DNA of 64,000 nucleotides, taken from contig CALUPT010000003.1 in NCBI GenBank assembly GCA_944322715.1, forward strand, positions 62,001 through 126,000, in the 5' to 3' direction. The stretch is from an uncultured Bacteroidales bacterium (GTDB lineage: Bacteria; Bacteroidota; Bacteroidia; Bacteroidales; UBA932). The notes under the pieces were generated by a model. It saw nothing but the letters and a program-made list of their open reading frames with translations, was not told the DNA's origin and made no database searches. Shown piece by piece: positions 19,267 through 28,815 of this stretch. Position 1 is the first letter of the stretch. Each line of letters begins with the position of its first letter. The translations under genes were made by a program, and so were the position numbers.

Positions 19267-19274
19267 TACCTTTG
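19267..19274 (+). promoter_or_regulatory. Candidate -7 box for copA
   Basis: TACCTTTG, 68 bases before the copA start, in the gap after the regulator gene. No good -33 box is seen 19 bases upstream, which would fit a promoter needing an activator. Confidence 0.4.
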
Positions 19275-19342
19275 AATCCGGTGTATGGCCGTCCGCCGGA
19301 AACCGGCTGGGCCGGAATTGAAACGATCAAATCGACAAGGAT

Positions 19343-21703
19343 ATGAAGAAAATACAGACATTCCCTGTAACGGGACTCGGATGCGCAGGATGCGCAGCCA
19401 GAGTGAACAGGATTCTTGGCAGCCAGCCCGGAGTGACATCAGCCAATGTCAACTTCGCATCATCAACGGCACAGATAGAATACGACACGGAGAAGTGTTC
19501 TCTTGAAGACCTCAGAGCCGCCGTACAGGAGGGAGGGTACGACATCCTGACAGACGATGAGGACGATTCTGAAAAAGAGGCCGAGGACGAACATGCCAGA
19601 CAGTATTCTGCACTAAAGACACAGACGGTTGGAGCGGTCGCCCTGGCCGTTCCCATCACCGTGCTGGGTATGACTCTGATGGACATCACCTGGGCGGGAT
19701 ATGTCACTTGGATACTGGCGACAGTCTCTGTATTCTTTTTCGGCAGGCGGTTCTATGTCAATGCTTGGAAACAGTTGAAACACGGCTCTGCCAATATGGA
19801 TACCCTGGTGGCCACAAGCACAGGCATAGCATACCTGTTCAGCCTCTTCAACCTTCTTTTCCCGGACTTCTGGCTTTCACGTGGAATCGAGCCGCATCTA
19901 TATTTCGAAGCAGCCAGTGTCATCATAGCATTCATCCTGCTCGGCAGGCTGCTTGAAGACAGGGCAAAGAGGAAGACGACTGATGCCATCCGTAAACTTG
20001 CCGGGCTGCAGCCGGAGACCGTCACTGTCATCAGGAAGCCTGACGCAGGCCCGGCCTGCCCGGCATATGAAGCCGGCAAAGGCATGTCACCTTCCGGGAA
20101 CGAATCCGGAACGGTGGAAATGACCATACCTGTCGGGCAGGCCATGCCAGGAGACACCATCATCGTCAAGCCCGGAGAAAGGGTGGCACTGGATGGCACG
20201 GTCAGCGAAGGGGAATCGTACGTGGACGAAAGCATGCTCACCGGAGAGCCGGTTCCGGCCCGCAAGACGGCAGGGGACAAGGTATATGCCGGGACAATCA
20301 ACGGCAGCGGGGCATTCAGGTTCATCGCGGAGAAGACAGGGAAGGACACCGTCCTCTCCCGGATAGTGCAAATGGTACAGGATGCACAGGGGAGCAAGGC
20401 TCCCGTGCAGAACACGGTGGACAAGGTGGCGGGGATATTCGTACCGGCCATAATCGGCATAGCCATCCTCGTCTTCGCCTGCTGGTGGATATTCGCGCCG
20501 GAAGAGGGGTTCGTGCACGGGATACTGTCCATGGTCACGGTCCTCATCATCGCCTGCCCGTGCGCTCTCGGATTGTCGACACCTACAGCCATCATTGTAG
20601 GAATCGGCAAAGGGGCCGAATACGGAATATTAATCAAGGATGCGACATGTCTGGAAACCGCAAGGAAGGTGGACACTGTCATCCTCGACAAGACAGGGAC
20701 CATTACGGAAGGACACCCGGAAGTCACGGACCAGTGCTGGAAGCGGCTTTCAGGCCGCGGACGGGATATCCTCTACAGCCTGGAGAAACTGTCCGGACAC
20801 CCTCTGGCGGAAGCCATCGTGTCTGCGACAGGAGGCATGACGGACAGTTCCGGCCCTGATGCAGTGAGGGAAGATGCGCAACAGGAGACGCAAAGGCATC
20901 CGGTCCCGATAACCGGCTTTGAAAACATCCCGGGGAAAGGGGTAAGGGGAAATGCGGCAATTCCAGACGCAGAAACCGACGGGGACAGCATGACATATTA
21001 TGCCGGGAATATCAGCCTGATGGAAGAAAACGGCATCAGCATCGACATGGAACTGAAAGTACAGGCAGACAGATGGCAGCAGGAAGCGAAGACCGTAGTA
21101 TGGTTTGCCGACCGGAATTCCGCGATAGCCGTCATGGCCATTGCCGACAAGATAAAGGAAACCTCGGCCGAAGCCATCGCCATGATGCACGGAATGGGGA
21201 TAGAGACATGGATGCTTACCGGAGACAATAGCGAATCGGCCGCGGCTGTCGCACGGCAGGCAGGGATAACCCGTTTCAAGGCGGGACTGCTTCCACAGGA
21301 CAAGGCAGAATTCATAAAACGTCTGCAGGCAGAAGGACATACCGTAGGCATGGTCGGAGACGGAATCAACGACAGTGCCGCCCTCGCACAGGCAGACCTG
21401 AGCATAGCAATGGGGAAAGGGAGCGACATCGCAATGGACACGGCCATGCTGACCATCCTGTCCTCCGACCTGCTCAAGATTCCACAGGCCGTCAGACTGT
21501 CAAGACTGACAGTCCGGACAATACGGCAGAATCTTTTCTGGGCGTTTATATATAACCTGATTGCAGTCCCTGTCGCTGCAGGAATCCTCTATCCTGTCAA
21601 CGGCTTCCTGCTCAATCCAATGATTGGAGGTGCGGCGATGGCGTTGAGCAGCGTCAGCGTAGTATCCAACAGCCTCAGGCTCCGCAGGCGGAAGCTCCAG
21701 TGA
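19343..21703 (+). CDS. copA: Copper-type P1B ATPase
   Basis: ATP-driven Cu(I) (possibly Ag) exporter of the inner membrane; 786 residues. An N-terminal HMA domain has GLGCAGCAARV (C14, C17). Other P-type motifs in order are MLTGEPVPARK (actuator TGE), ACPCALGLSTPTAI (CPC, C405-P-C407, the Cu site in the membrane), DKTGT (phosphorylated D449), GHPLAEAI (HP, P1B class) and MVGDGINDSAALAQADLSI. A stretch of about 30 residues between the actuator segments (around residues 232-262) is longer than in compact CopA proteins. The gene ends 3 bases from the convergent HTCS gene. The upstream HMA-AraC regulator supports a copper role. Confidence 0.92.
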   Translation: MKKIQTFPVTGLGCAGCAARVNRILGSQPGVTSANVNFASSTAQIEYDTEKCSLEDLRAAVQEGGYDILTDDEDDSEKEAEDEHARQYSALKTQTVGAVALAVPITVLGMTLMDITWAGYVTWILATVSVFFFGRRFYVNAWKQLKHGSANMDTLVATSTGIAYLFSLFNLLFPDFWLSRGIEPHLYFEAASVIIAFILLGRLLEDRAKRKTTDAIRKLAGLQPETVTVIRKPDAGPACPAYEAGKGMSPSGNESGTVEMTIPVGQAMPGDTIIVKPGERVALDGTVSEGESYVDESMLTGEPVPARKTAGDKVYAGTINGSGAFRFIAEKTGKDTVLSRIVQMVQDAQGSKAPVQNTVDKVAGIFVPAIIGIAILVFACWWIFAPEEGFVHGILSMVTVLIIACPCALGLSTPTAIIVGIGKGAEYGILIKDATCLETARKVDTVILDKTGTITEGHPEVTDQCWKRLSGRGRDILYSLEKLSGHPLAEAIVSATGGMTDSSGPDAVREDAQQETQRHPVPITGFENIPGKGVRGNAAIPDAETDGDSMTYYAGNISLMEENGISIDMELKVQADRWQQEAKTVVWFADRNSAIAVMAIADKIKETSAEAIAMMHGMGIETWMLTGDNSESAAAVARQAGITRFKAGLLPQDKAEFIKRLQAEGHTVGMVGDGINDSAALAQADLSIAMGKGSDIAMDTAMLTILSSDLLKIPQAVRLSRLTVRTIRQNLFWAFIYNLIAVPVAAGILYPVNGFLLNPMIGGAAMALSSVSVVSNSLRLRRRKLQ

Positions 21704-21706
21704 CCC

Positions 21707-24700
21707 TCACCCGGCCATGATCCCCGTGTTGCCGTCACCGGCGCCGTATTCGGATGGGGAGACCCCGTATTTTTCCTTGAAGCATTTGGCGAAATACGAT
21801 GCCGTCGTGAAGCCCACCTTGTACATGACCTCAGTGACGGACAGCTTGCCCTGCGCCAGATAAAGTGCGGCCTTGCGAAGTCTGGTGTCACGGATAAACT
21901 CCACAATACTCATTCCCGTGAGCTGCTTTATCTTGCGGTATATCTGCTTGCTGCTGTACCGGCTTTCCTCGCACAGGACTGAGGCGGAGAACTCCGGGTC
22001 CTCGAGATGCCGCGAGACTATCTCCACCACATCCTGGAGAAGTTTCTCGTCATAGGACCTCTCGTTATCCACCGTTTCCGTCTCAAGCATCTTCTGCTGC
22101 CGGATACGCGACAGATACAGCTCGTGCTTGATCAGGAGCTGGATGATGCGGTTATTGAGATAATTAAGGCTGAACGGCTTGGAAATGAACGCGTCAGCAT
22201 ACTCGAAAGACCTTATCTCCGTCTGTTCGTCATTCCTGCCCGTCAGGATGATGATCGGCAGGAATGCGGTTTCGAGAGAGTTGCGTATGGCCCTGCTCAT
22301 GGCCAGCCCATCCATTCCTCCCGGCATGGCTATATCGGTTATGACCAGGTCTATCTTCTCCTTCGACAGCAGATCCAGTCCTGCCTGCCCTTCATCCGCA
22401 AGCAGGAATACATAGTCCTTCCCGAGAGAAGCCGCAATGAAATCACGGATATCCGCATTGTCCTCGACAAGCAGGATAACCGGCTTGCGGTCATGCTGCC
22501 ATACGCGGGAAAGGCTGTGCAGGGAATACTCCTCCCTGCCGGCAGATTTCAGCACGAACGAATCAGCCTTCATGGTCGAGAGCCTTACCGTGAACACAGT
22601 CCCTTTACCCGGTTCGGATGCGGCCCATACCTTCCCCTTGTGCATTCCGACTATCTCCCTGACAAGGGCGAGTCCTATTCCTGAACCTCCGTAATTGTCC
22701 TTTTGGCCGGATGCCGCCCTGTAATAGCGGTTGAATATCATTGGCAGTTCATCCTGCGTCATGCCGCAGCCCGTGTCTTCGACCTTGATATCGGCATAGA
22801 CCATATCCCTTGTCTCCTCCCCTACCGAGACGCTCATCAGTACGCTTCCGCCGGATGGGGTGAATTTCAGGGCATTCGACAGCAGATTCTGCAGGACCGA
22901 CTCCATTTTCAGTCTGTCTACCATAAAGACATATCCTATGTCATCCGCTACGAACCGGGAATTTATGCCTTTCTGGGCGAAAGCATCCGCATAGCGGTCA
23001 TACACGGACCTTGCAAGTTCCTGCAGGGAAGTCGCCGTCGGGATGAACAGGGTTGTACCTCCGTTCTCGTTGAACTGCACCATCTGGTCAAGAAGAAGGT
23101 GTATCTTCTCCGCATTCTGCCGTATCGTATTGAGTTCCCTTGAGCGCATGGCATCCGGTTCGGAGGAAAGCATTCTTCCGACAAACCCCAGTATAATGCT
23201 CAGCGGGCTCTTGAACTCATGCGAGACATTGGCGAGAAACTCAGTCTTCATATCCGCGGTTTTCAATGCCCTGTCCCTTTCCAGATGTTCGATCTGCAGC
23301 TGGTGGCGCATCCTTACATAATAGACAACCGAAGCGCAGATTCCTGCCGCCAACAGCAGATATGCCATATATGCAAGAGGGGAAGCATACCACACGGGAC
23401 GCACCCGTACAGGAAGCGATACGACATCGGATGCAAGAAGTCCATCGGCCGTGGCAAGCGCCACCTCGAACACATATCTGCCTCCAGGGACGTTTATGAA
23501 TACCGCCTTGTTTTCATCGGTGAGCTGCCAGTTGTCATCCAGCCCTGCAAGACGGTAGACGAACCTCCCGCCTCCTCCTGAAAAATCGAATGCAGAATAT
23601 TCGAGCGCAAATGAATTCTGGCTGTATTTCAGATCGATCCCATCGGTCAGATCCAGACTTTTCTCCAGAATCGTATTGCCGTCATACTCCTGCCCGGTCC
23701 TGATTCTCACATTGTCCAGGAAAAGAGCCGTGACGGACACTTCCCTGCGCCGGGTATGTCCCTGCATCTTCGCCCTGTCAAAGATGAAATACCCGTCCGC
23801 CGTACCCAGCAGCACGGTCCCCGCCTTCCCCGGAATCCCACAGAAGAGAGGGCTGTCGCTGAAAGAGGCCGTTGTCCAGCCGCCGTCCGACATATCGTAG
23901 ACATAGACATTGCTTCCGCTGGCTACAAAGATGTCATCCCCGCTTACGGCAAGCGACTCTGCCGGCAGGCTGAATCCCTCCGTCCTGACAGCCTTTCCAT
24001 CCCGGGAAAGACAGAACAGGCCTTTGCTCGTACCTATCCAGATACGCCCTGCATCCGCCGCAAGAGCAATGGCATACAGGTCCGATGGAAGATCGACATA
24101 CGAGATGCTGTCCGATCCGGTGTCAATGAAATCCACCGAACCGTTGGATATGGCGGCTCCGAAACTCCCCGTAAAGGCAATGTCCATTGTCGCATTGCCT
24201 GAAAGCGCCGGCCATGTCGCAAGATTGTACTGTGCATCTGCGATATACGGAACCCGTTCCTGAGACAACAGCCTCTCCTTGTCGGCTATCATCAGCAGCC
24301 CATCGTATGTACCGAGCCACAATCTCCCCCTTGCATCCTCGGCTACACTGTACATCCAAGTGGAGAGGTATTCCCCTGAACGGCCGGCGATATCGAAATG
24401 GCGGACCCGCCCTGTCCTGCAGTCTATCCTGTCGAGACCTCCGTCCGAGACGGCCAGCATTCCTCCGCCATCGGCATGGAGATCCCTTATCTTGTTATGG
24501 GAAAGCCTCATCCCCTGGATGCCCGTATCTGCCCTGTACCATCTGCCTGACGCCCCGTCCGATTCCTGCATGACAAGCCCGTTCATTCCCCCGAGCCACA
24601 GATTGCCGCAAGAGTCGTATGACATCACTCCGATATTCAGTCCATCCCTGCTTCCCGTAATCGAGGATACCGGAACGAATGTCCTGTCCGGAGACAGTCT

Positions 24701-25684
24701 CGGCAGGGCAATGCCGTAGTCGGTGCAGAGGAAGATGTCATCTTCACTGTCGCGGAACACCTGCCACACCACATTGTCCGGCAAGGAACTGCTGTTCTGC
24801 GCCTCGTGCCCGAAACGGACAATGCCGTCCCCGTTTTTTATGAACAGCCCGTTGTCGGTCCCTATCCACAGCCGGCCATCATCCCCGGCCAGGAAATTCT
24901 TGATGGGAATATTCTCAAGATATGCGGCAGTGACTCCGCGGCCGGGAACATACCTTGCCAGCCCGCTCTCGGTACCCAGCCACAACGAGGAACCGTCATC
25001 CTGCACGGGCGCGATATCCAGGACAAGTTTCCTGACTGTCTCGAGACCGTGCATGACGAAACCTGTCCCGGTGCCGTAAGTGTAGAAGCCATCATAAGTC
25101 CCGAAACAGACCGCATCGCCCGTCTTCCTTGCGCAGGCTATATATGCATCTGGAATCCGGGCCGATTCATCCGGCTCCATACCGGGGTGCAGGCCATCCG
25201 AAATGTCGAACCGCATCAGACCTTCCGCGGTCCCTACCCACAACATATTCCCGTCCCTGAGCAATGCCTTTACCTGCATATAGCCGCAAGCCTCGAGCCG
25301 GAAAAAGGTGTCACTTGCGAAATCATATACCGACACTCCCGCATCCGTCCCGACAACCATCTTTCCATAATCGTGACAGTACACCAGGGAATTCACATGG
25401 TCGTTGCATAGGGAATGAATGTCATCCGGGCTGAATCTGTAGGACAGGATGCCGTATCCGTCATATTTGAGCAGGCCTGATTCCGACCCCAGCCAGATGA
25501 ACCTGCTGCTGTCCTGAACGGCCGTGTACACAGGATACCGGCATTCCTTCAAGCCTTCAGGACAATAGAATCCGAAAGGATACGGAGACCGGACGGACTC
25601 GGCACGGAGACCGCAGACAGGAGCCAGGACAAGGCAGGAAACGAGGACATGCCGGAACAGGTTACTCATATCGGAAGCATTCAT
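21707..25684 (-). CDS. Hybrid two-component sensor/regulator (HTCS) of the galactan locus
   Basis: One-protein two-component system of 1325 residues that senses an oligosaccharide in the periplasm and activates the adjacent Sus operon. A signal peptide (about residues 1-27) is followed by repeated propeller blades (WLGSESGLLKYDG, WVGTAEGL, WIGTDNGLF, WLGTYDGLL). Next come a Y_Y_Y-type domain, a transmembrane helix near 785, HisKA with NVSHEFKSPLS (His about 821), HATPase (NLLSNALKFTP, GSGIGLALV), a receiver domain (VEDNADIR, phospho-Asp in VITDIAMPGG about 1118, SKPF lysine) and a C-terminal AraC DNA-binding domain (about 1235-1315). It faces susC. By synteny with the known B. thetaiotaomicron galactan locus the ligand is probably a beta-1,4-galacto-oligosaccharide. 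Confidence 0.94.
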   Translation of the reverse strand: MNASDMSNLFRHVLVSCLVLAPVCGLRAESVRSPYPFGFYCPEGLKECRYPVYTAVQDSSRFIWLGSESGLLKYDGYGILSYRFSPDDIHSLCNDHVNSLVYCHDYGKMVVGTDAGVSVYDFASDTFFRLEACGYMQVKALLRDGNMLWVGTAEGLMRFDISDGLHPGMEPDESARIPDAYIACARKTGDAVCFGTYDGFYTYGTGTGFVMHGLETVRKLVLDIAPVQDDGSSLWLGTESGLARYVPGRGVTAAYLENIPIKNFLAGDDGRLWIGTDNGLFIKNGDGIVRFGHEAQNSSSLPDNVVWQVFRDSEDDIFLCTDYGIALPRLSPDRTFVPVSSITGSRDGLNIGVMSYDSCGNLWLGGMNGLVMQESDGASGRWYRADTGIQGMRLSHNKIRDLHADGGGMLAVSDGGLDRIDCRTGRVRHFDIAGRSGEYLSTWMYSVAEDARGRLWLGTYDGLLMIADKERLLSQERVPYIADAQYNLATWPALSGNATMDIAFTGSFGAAISNGSVDFIDTGSDSISYVDLPSDLYAIALAADAGRIWIGTSKGLFCLSRDGKAVRTEGFSLPAESLAVSGDDIFVASGSNVYVYDMSDGGWTTASFSDSPLFCGIPGKAGTVLLGTADGYFIFDRAKMQGHTRRREVSVTALFLDNVRIRTGQEYDGNTILEKSLDLTDGIDLKYSQNSFALEYSAFDFSGGGGRFVYRLAGLDDNWQLTDENKAVFINVPGGRYVFEVALATADGLLASDVVSLPVRVRPVWYASPLAYMAYLLLAAGICASVVYYVRMRHQLQIEHLERDRALKTADMKTEFLANVSHEFKSPLSIILGFVGRMLSSEPDAMRSRELNTIRQNAEKIHLLLDQMVQFNENGGTTLFIPTATSLQELARSVYDRYADAFAQKGINSRFVADDIGYVFMVDRLKMESVLQNLLSNALKFTPSGGSVLMSVSVGEETRDMVYADIKVEDTGCGMTQDELPMIFNRYYRAASGQKDNYGGSGIGLALVREIVGMHKGKVWAASEPGKGTVFTVRLSTMKADSFVLKSAGREEYSLHSLSRVWQHDRKPVILLVEDNADIRDFIAASLGKDYVFLLADEGQAGLDLLSKEKIDLVITDIAMPGGMDGLAMSRAIRNSLETAFLPIIILTGRNDEQTEIRSFEYADAFISKPFSLNYLNNRIIQLLIKHELYLSRIRQQKMLETETVDNERSYDEKLLQDVVEIVSRHLEDPEFSASVLCEESRYSSKQIYRKIKQLTGMSIVEFIRDTRLRKAALYLAQGKLSVTEVMYKVGFTTASYFAKCFKEKYGVSPSEYGAGDGNTGIMAG

Positions 25685-25689
25685 TTGTC

Positions 25690-25697
25690 CAAAGTTA
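25690..25697 (-). promoter_or_regulatory. -7 box for the HTCS gene
   Basis: TAACTTTG on the minus strand, ending 5 bases from the ATG at 25684; the transcript would be nearly leaderless. No clear -33 box. Confidence 0.5.
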
Positions 25698-25704
25698 GCA
25701 ATAA

Positions 25705-25736
25705 TGTCCGATTTGATTCAGAAGTTGTCCGATTTG
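25705..25736. promoter_or_regulatory. Candidate HTCS operator (two direct half-sites, 21-bp period)
   Basis: TGTCCGATTTG occurs at 25705-25715 and again at 25726-25736, exactly two helical turns apart, upstream of the susC -7 box (25763). Direct-repeat half-sites of this geometry suit a dimeric AraC-type domain such as that of the HTCS encoded next to it. Confidence 0.6.
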
Positions 25737-25762
25737 TTGCAATATCAAATCCTCCATTCCGA

Positions 25763-25770
25763 TAACTTTG
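25763..25770 (+). promoter_or_regulatory. -7 box for the galactan susC operon
   Basis: TAACTTTG, 57 bases before the susC ATG. The nearest upstream TTG (25737-25739) is spaced 23 bases, more than the ideal 19, consistent with a promoter that depends on activation. Confidence 0.55.
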
Positions 25771-25827
25771 CGGGGTCGGTTCCGGAGATATCCGGACCAG
25801 GGAAGATAACATTAAAACAGTAACTGT

Positions 25828-26391
25828 ATGAATCAATCGTTTTCAAGGGCTGCCGGCATGCTGCTGGTCCTGTGTTCCCTTGCATTGCCATCCGCCGCTG
25901 CCGCCCAGGATGGACACAAGGTGACAGGGACGGTGACGGATGAGACGGGAGCCACTATGATCGGCATGACGGTCATAGTAACCGGGACAACGGTCGGTGC
26001 CACTACCGACATCGACGGACATTATGAGATAGAGGTGCCGGCAGACGGCAGCCTCACATTCTCCTACCTCGGATACCGGTCGCAGGAAGTGGCGGTAGAA
26101 GGACGGGCAGTGATAGACATCAGCATGGTGCCCGATGCCGAAGTCCTCACCGATGCCATCGTAATCGGCTACGGCACCACCACGAAAAGGGACATGACAG
26201 GCTCCCTTTCTGCAGTCAGTACAAAAGATTTCAATGAAGGTCTGATCTCATCGCCGGAACAGCTCATAAACGGGAAGGTCTCGGGAGTCCAGATCCTGTC
26301 TTCAGGAGGCTCTCCTACAAGCGGAAGTACCATCAGGATTAGGGGGGGGCGCATCGTTGAACGCATCAAACGACCCTCTGATCGTACTTGA
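25828..26391 (+). CDS. SusC-like TonB-dependent transporter, N-terminal fragment (frameshifted)
   Basis: First part of a SusC/RagA outer-membrane transporter; 187 residues. It has a signal peptide (to about AAAAQ), a carboxypeptidase-regulatory-like domain ([19 protein letters not shown]) and the start of the plug with the [18 protein letters not shown] motif. The reading frame breaks at a run of eight G (26342-26349), after which it ends in [13 protein letters not shown]. One G fewer would give ...[21 protein letters not shown] and join it to the next feature. The combined protein would have about 991 residues, a normal SusC length. As written, the gene cannot make a functional barrel. Confidence 0.88.
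   Translation: MNQSFSRAAGMLLVLCSLALPSAAAAQDGHKVTGTVTDETGATMIGMTVIVTGTTVGATTDIDGHYEIEVPADGSLTFSYLGYRSQEVAVEGRAVIDISMVPDAEVLTDAIVIGYGTTTKRDMTGSLSAVSTKDFNEGLISSPEQLINGKVSGVQILSSGGSPTSGSTIRIRGGRIVERIKRPSDRT
26342..26349 (+). other. G8 homopolymer at the susC frameshift
   Basis: Eight consecutive G between ATTA and CGCATCG. A G7 tract would restore the conserved frame (IRIRGGAS). The site is either a slipped-strand (phase-variable) switch, a fixed mutation or a sequencing error. Confidence 0.85.
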
Positions 26392-28804
26392 TGGTGTGCC
26401 TCTCGAAAGCGGAGGAGTCAGCGGAATGGGGACAAACTTCCTCTCTCTCATCAACCCCAATGACATTGAGTCCATGACGGTGCTCAAGGATGCATCCTCC
26501 ACTGCAATCTACGGTTCCCGCGCATCCAACGGAGTGGTGATCATAACCACTAAAAAAGGAAGAAGCGAGAAGCTGGACATCAGCTTCAACACGACCCTTT
26601 CGCTGCAGAACAGGATCAAGACCCCGTCAATGCTATCTCCGGAACAGTTCGTGGACATAGCTACGGCACAGGGCTATGCAGACCTGATGGGAGACTGGCA
26701 GGCCAACGGGTTCACCGACTGGAACGACCAGATCTACCGGACGGCTTTCGGCACGGACAACAACCTCAGCGTGGCCGGACAGTTCACGAAGAACTTCCCT
26801 TTCCGCGTGTCCCTCGGCTATTACAACCAGGACGGTATCGTCAGGACGGACAACGCCACCAGGTACACCGGAAACATCAACCTCAACCCTTCATTCTTCG
26901 ACGGGATGCTGCAGGTGAACCTCAGCCTGAAAGGGGCAATCAACAGGAACAGGTACGCGCCGACTGGTCTTGCAATCTATAACGCCACCACCGGAGACCC
27001 TACGCGACCGGTATATTCAGGGAATGATGCGTTCGGAGGATATACTGAAATCATGTCCGGGGATGTCCCGGCAGGTTCTGCGCTAAACCCTCTCGGCCTG
27101 CTGATGCAGACAGACAGCAGGGAACGGATGAACCGTATCATCGGCAACATCGACATCGACTACAAGATGCATTTCCTGCCCGAGCTCAAGCTCCATGTCA
27201 CCGGAGGATACGACTATGCATCGGGAAGAAGCGAAGTGTCCGTCCCGGCGACAGCCGCAGAACACTATCTCAATGAAGGTCTCTACACCCCATCCGGGCC
27301 CAACACCGCAGAGAACAGGCTGCTGACGGTATACCTCAACTACAACAAGGAAATACGCTCCCTCAAATCCCGTGTGGATGCCACTGTCGGATACGACTGG
27401 CAGTACTGGAGGTCATACGTGGCGGCAGGAGACAGCTACAGGGCGGACAAGGTCACAAGCCTCAACTCTGCATGGACAGAGAACGACCAGAGGCATGTCC
27501 TCCTCTCCTACTACGCCCGCCTCAACTGGTCGGTGGACGGGAGGTATATGCTGACGGCGACAATCAGGCGCGATGGTTCTTCGAGATTCGCACCCGACAA
27601 GAGATGGGGCACCTTCCCGTCCGTAGCCCTTGCGTGGAACATCGCCCGGGAGAAATTCCTCAGGGACAACGGCATCCTCAACAATCTGAAACTTCGTGCA
27701 TCCTTCGGTATCACGGGACAGCAGGACGGCATAGGCAACTACGGATACATGCCGATATACTACCCGTCCGGCTCCAATTCGCAGTATGTGACGGGAGTGG
27801 ACGGAAACGGGAACATCCTCTACAACACATATTACCAGCCGGGGGCATACGTGTCCGACCTGACTTGGGAGACAACGGAATCCTGGAACTTCGGTGTGGA
27901 CTTCGGATTCCTCGATGACAGGATAAGCGGAAGCATCGACTACTATACGCGCGACACCCGCGACCTGCTGGCCACGGTACCGGCCGCTGCGGGGACCAAT
28001 TTCACCCGCACTGTCACCACCAATGTCGGGAATGTCTACAGTTCAGGTGTGGAGGTCAACCTCAACGCCACCCCTGTCGACACGAGGGACTGGACCTGGA
28101 ATCTGGCGGCCAACCTGACATGGCAGCAGGTGAAGATCACCAACCTCTCCCTGATAGAGAATGCGAGCGTCGCCCCTACCTTGGTAGGCTCGTATATCGA
28201 TGCCCAGCAGGTGCAGGCGTTTGCGCAAGGACAGACCCCGTACTCATTCTATGTCTACAAACAGATCTATGATACCGATGGCAAGCCGATAGAGGGAGGC
28301 TATGCGGATCTGAACGGAGATGGGGCCATCACTACCGAGGACCGGTATTTCTACCATTCCCCTACTCCTGACTATATGCTCGGCTTCAGCACTTCGGTAC
28401 GGTGGAAAAACCTGACTGTCAGCACATCATTGAGGGCAAACATCGGCAACTACGCATACAATGCCACCGCTGCCAACAACGGGGCGCTCGAGACTATGAA
28501 ATATGTGGATGACGCTCTCTTCAACCTCTCCACAAGCTACCTGGATACAGGATTCAGGACAAGGCAGCTTCTCTCCGACTATTATGTGGAGAACGCTTCC
28601 TTCCTGAAGATGGACAACCTTACCATCAACTACAATTTCGGGAAAATCAAGGATATCGTAGGGCTGAACCTGTCGTTCATGATACAGAACGTATTCACAA
28701 TCACCCGGTATTCCGGCATAGACCCTGAAATCTATCTCGGAGTGGACCAGAATTTCTATCCGCGTCCGCGCATCTATTCTCTCGGTATCGGGCTCACTTT
28801 CTAA
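26357..28804 (+). CDS. SusC-like TonB-dependent transporter, C-terminal part (frameshifted)
   Basis: Remainder of the plug and the whole beta-barrel of the galactan-locus SusC; 815 residues from an internal Met. Plug motifs ([33 protein letters not shown]) are followed by barrel segments to the C-terminal [14 protein letters not shown] with a terminal aromatic, as in outer-membrane barrels. It overlaps the end of the N-terminal fragment by 35 bases in another frame. With the frame restored it would import galacto-oligosaccharides together with SusD, which starts 11 bases downstream. This part has no signal peptide of its own, so it would not reach the outer membrane if translated alone. Confidence 0.9.
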   Translation: MNASNDPLIVLDGVPLESGGVSGMGTNFLSLINPNDIESMTVLKDASSTAIYGSRASNGVVIITTKKGRSEKLDISFNTTLSLQNRIKTPSMLSPEQFVDIATAQGYADLMGDWQANGFTDWNDQIYRTAFGTDNNLSVAGQFTKNFPFRVSLGYYNQDGIVRTDNATRYTGNINLNPSFFDGMLQVNLSLKGAINRNRYAPTGLAIYNATTGDPTRPVYSGNDAFGGYTEIMSGDVPAGSALNPLGLLMQTDSRERMNRIIGNIDIDYKMHFLPELKLHVTGGYDYASGRSEVSVPATAAEHYLNEGLYTPSGPNTAENRLLTVYLNYNKEIRSLKSRVDATVGYDWQYWRSYVAAGDSYRADKVTSLNSAWTENDQRHVLLSYYARLNWSVDGRYMLTATIRRDGSSRFAPDKRWGTFPSVALAWNIAREKFLRDNGILNNLKLRASFGITGQQDGIGNYGYMPIYYPSGSNSQYVTGVDGNGNILYNTYYQPGAYVSDLTWETTESWNFGVDFGFLDDRISGSIDYYTRDTRDLLATVPAAAGTNFTRTVTTNVGNVYSSGVEVNLNATPVDTRDWTWNLAANLTWQQVKITNLSLIENASVAPTLVGSYIDAQQVQAFAQGQTPYSFYVYKQIYDTDGKPIEGGYADLNGDGAITTEDRYFYHSPTPDYMLGFSTSVRWKNLTVSTSLRANIGNYAYNATAANNGALETMKYVDDALFNLSTSYLDTGFRTRQLLSDYYVENASFLKMDNLTINYNFGKIKDIVGLNLSFMIQNVFTITRYSGIDPEIYLGVDQNFYPRPRIYSLGIGLTF

Positions 28805-28815
28805 AGAACAGTTCA

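Noticed and set aside
26342..26349. Programmed ribosomal frameshift in susC
   Set aside because: No known programmed frameshifting in SusC genes and no stimulatory structure evident; a tract-length change or error is simpler.
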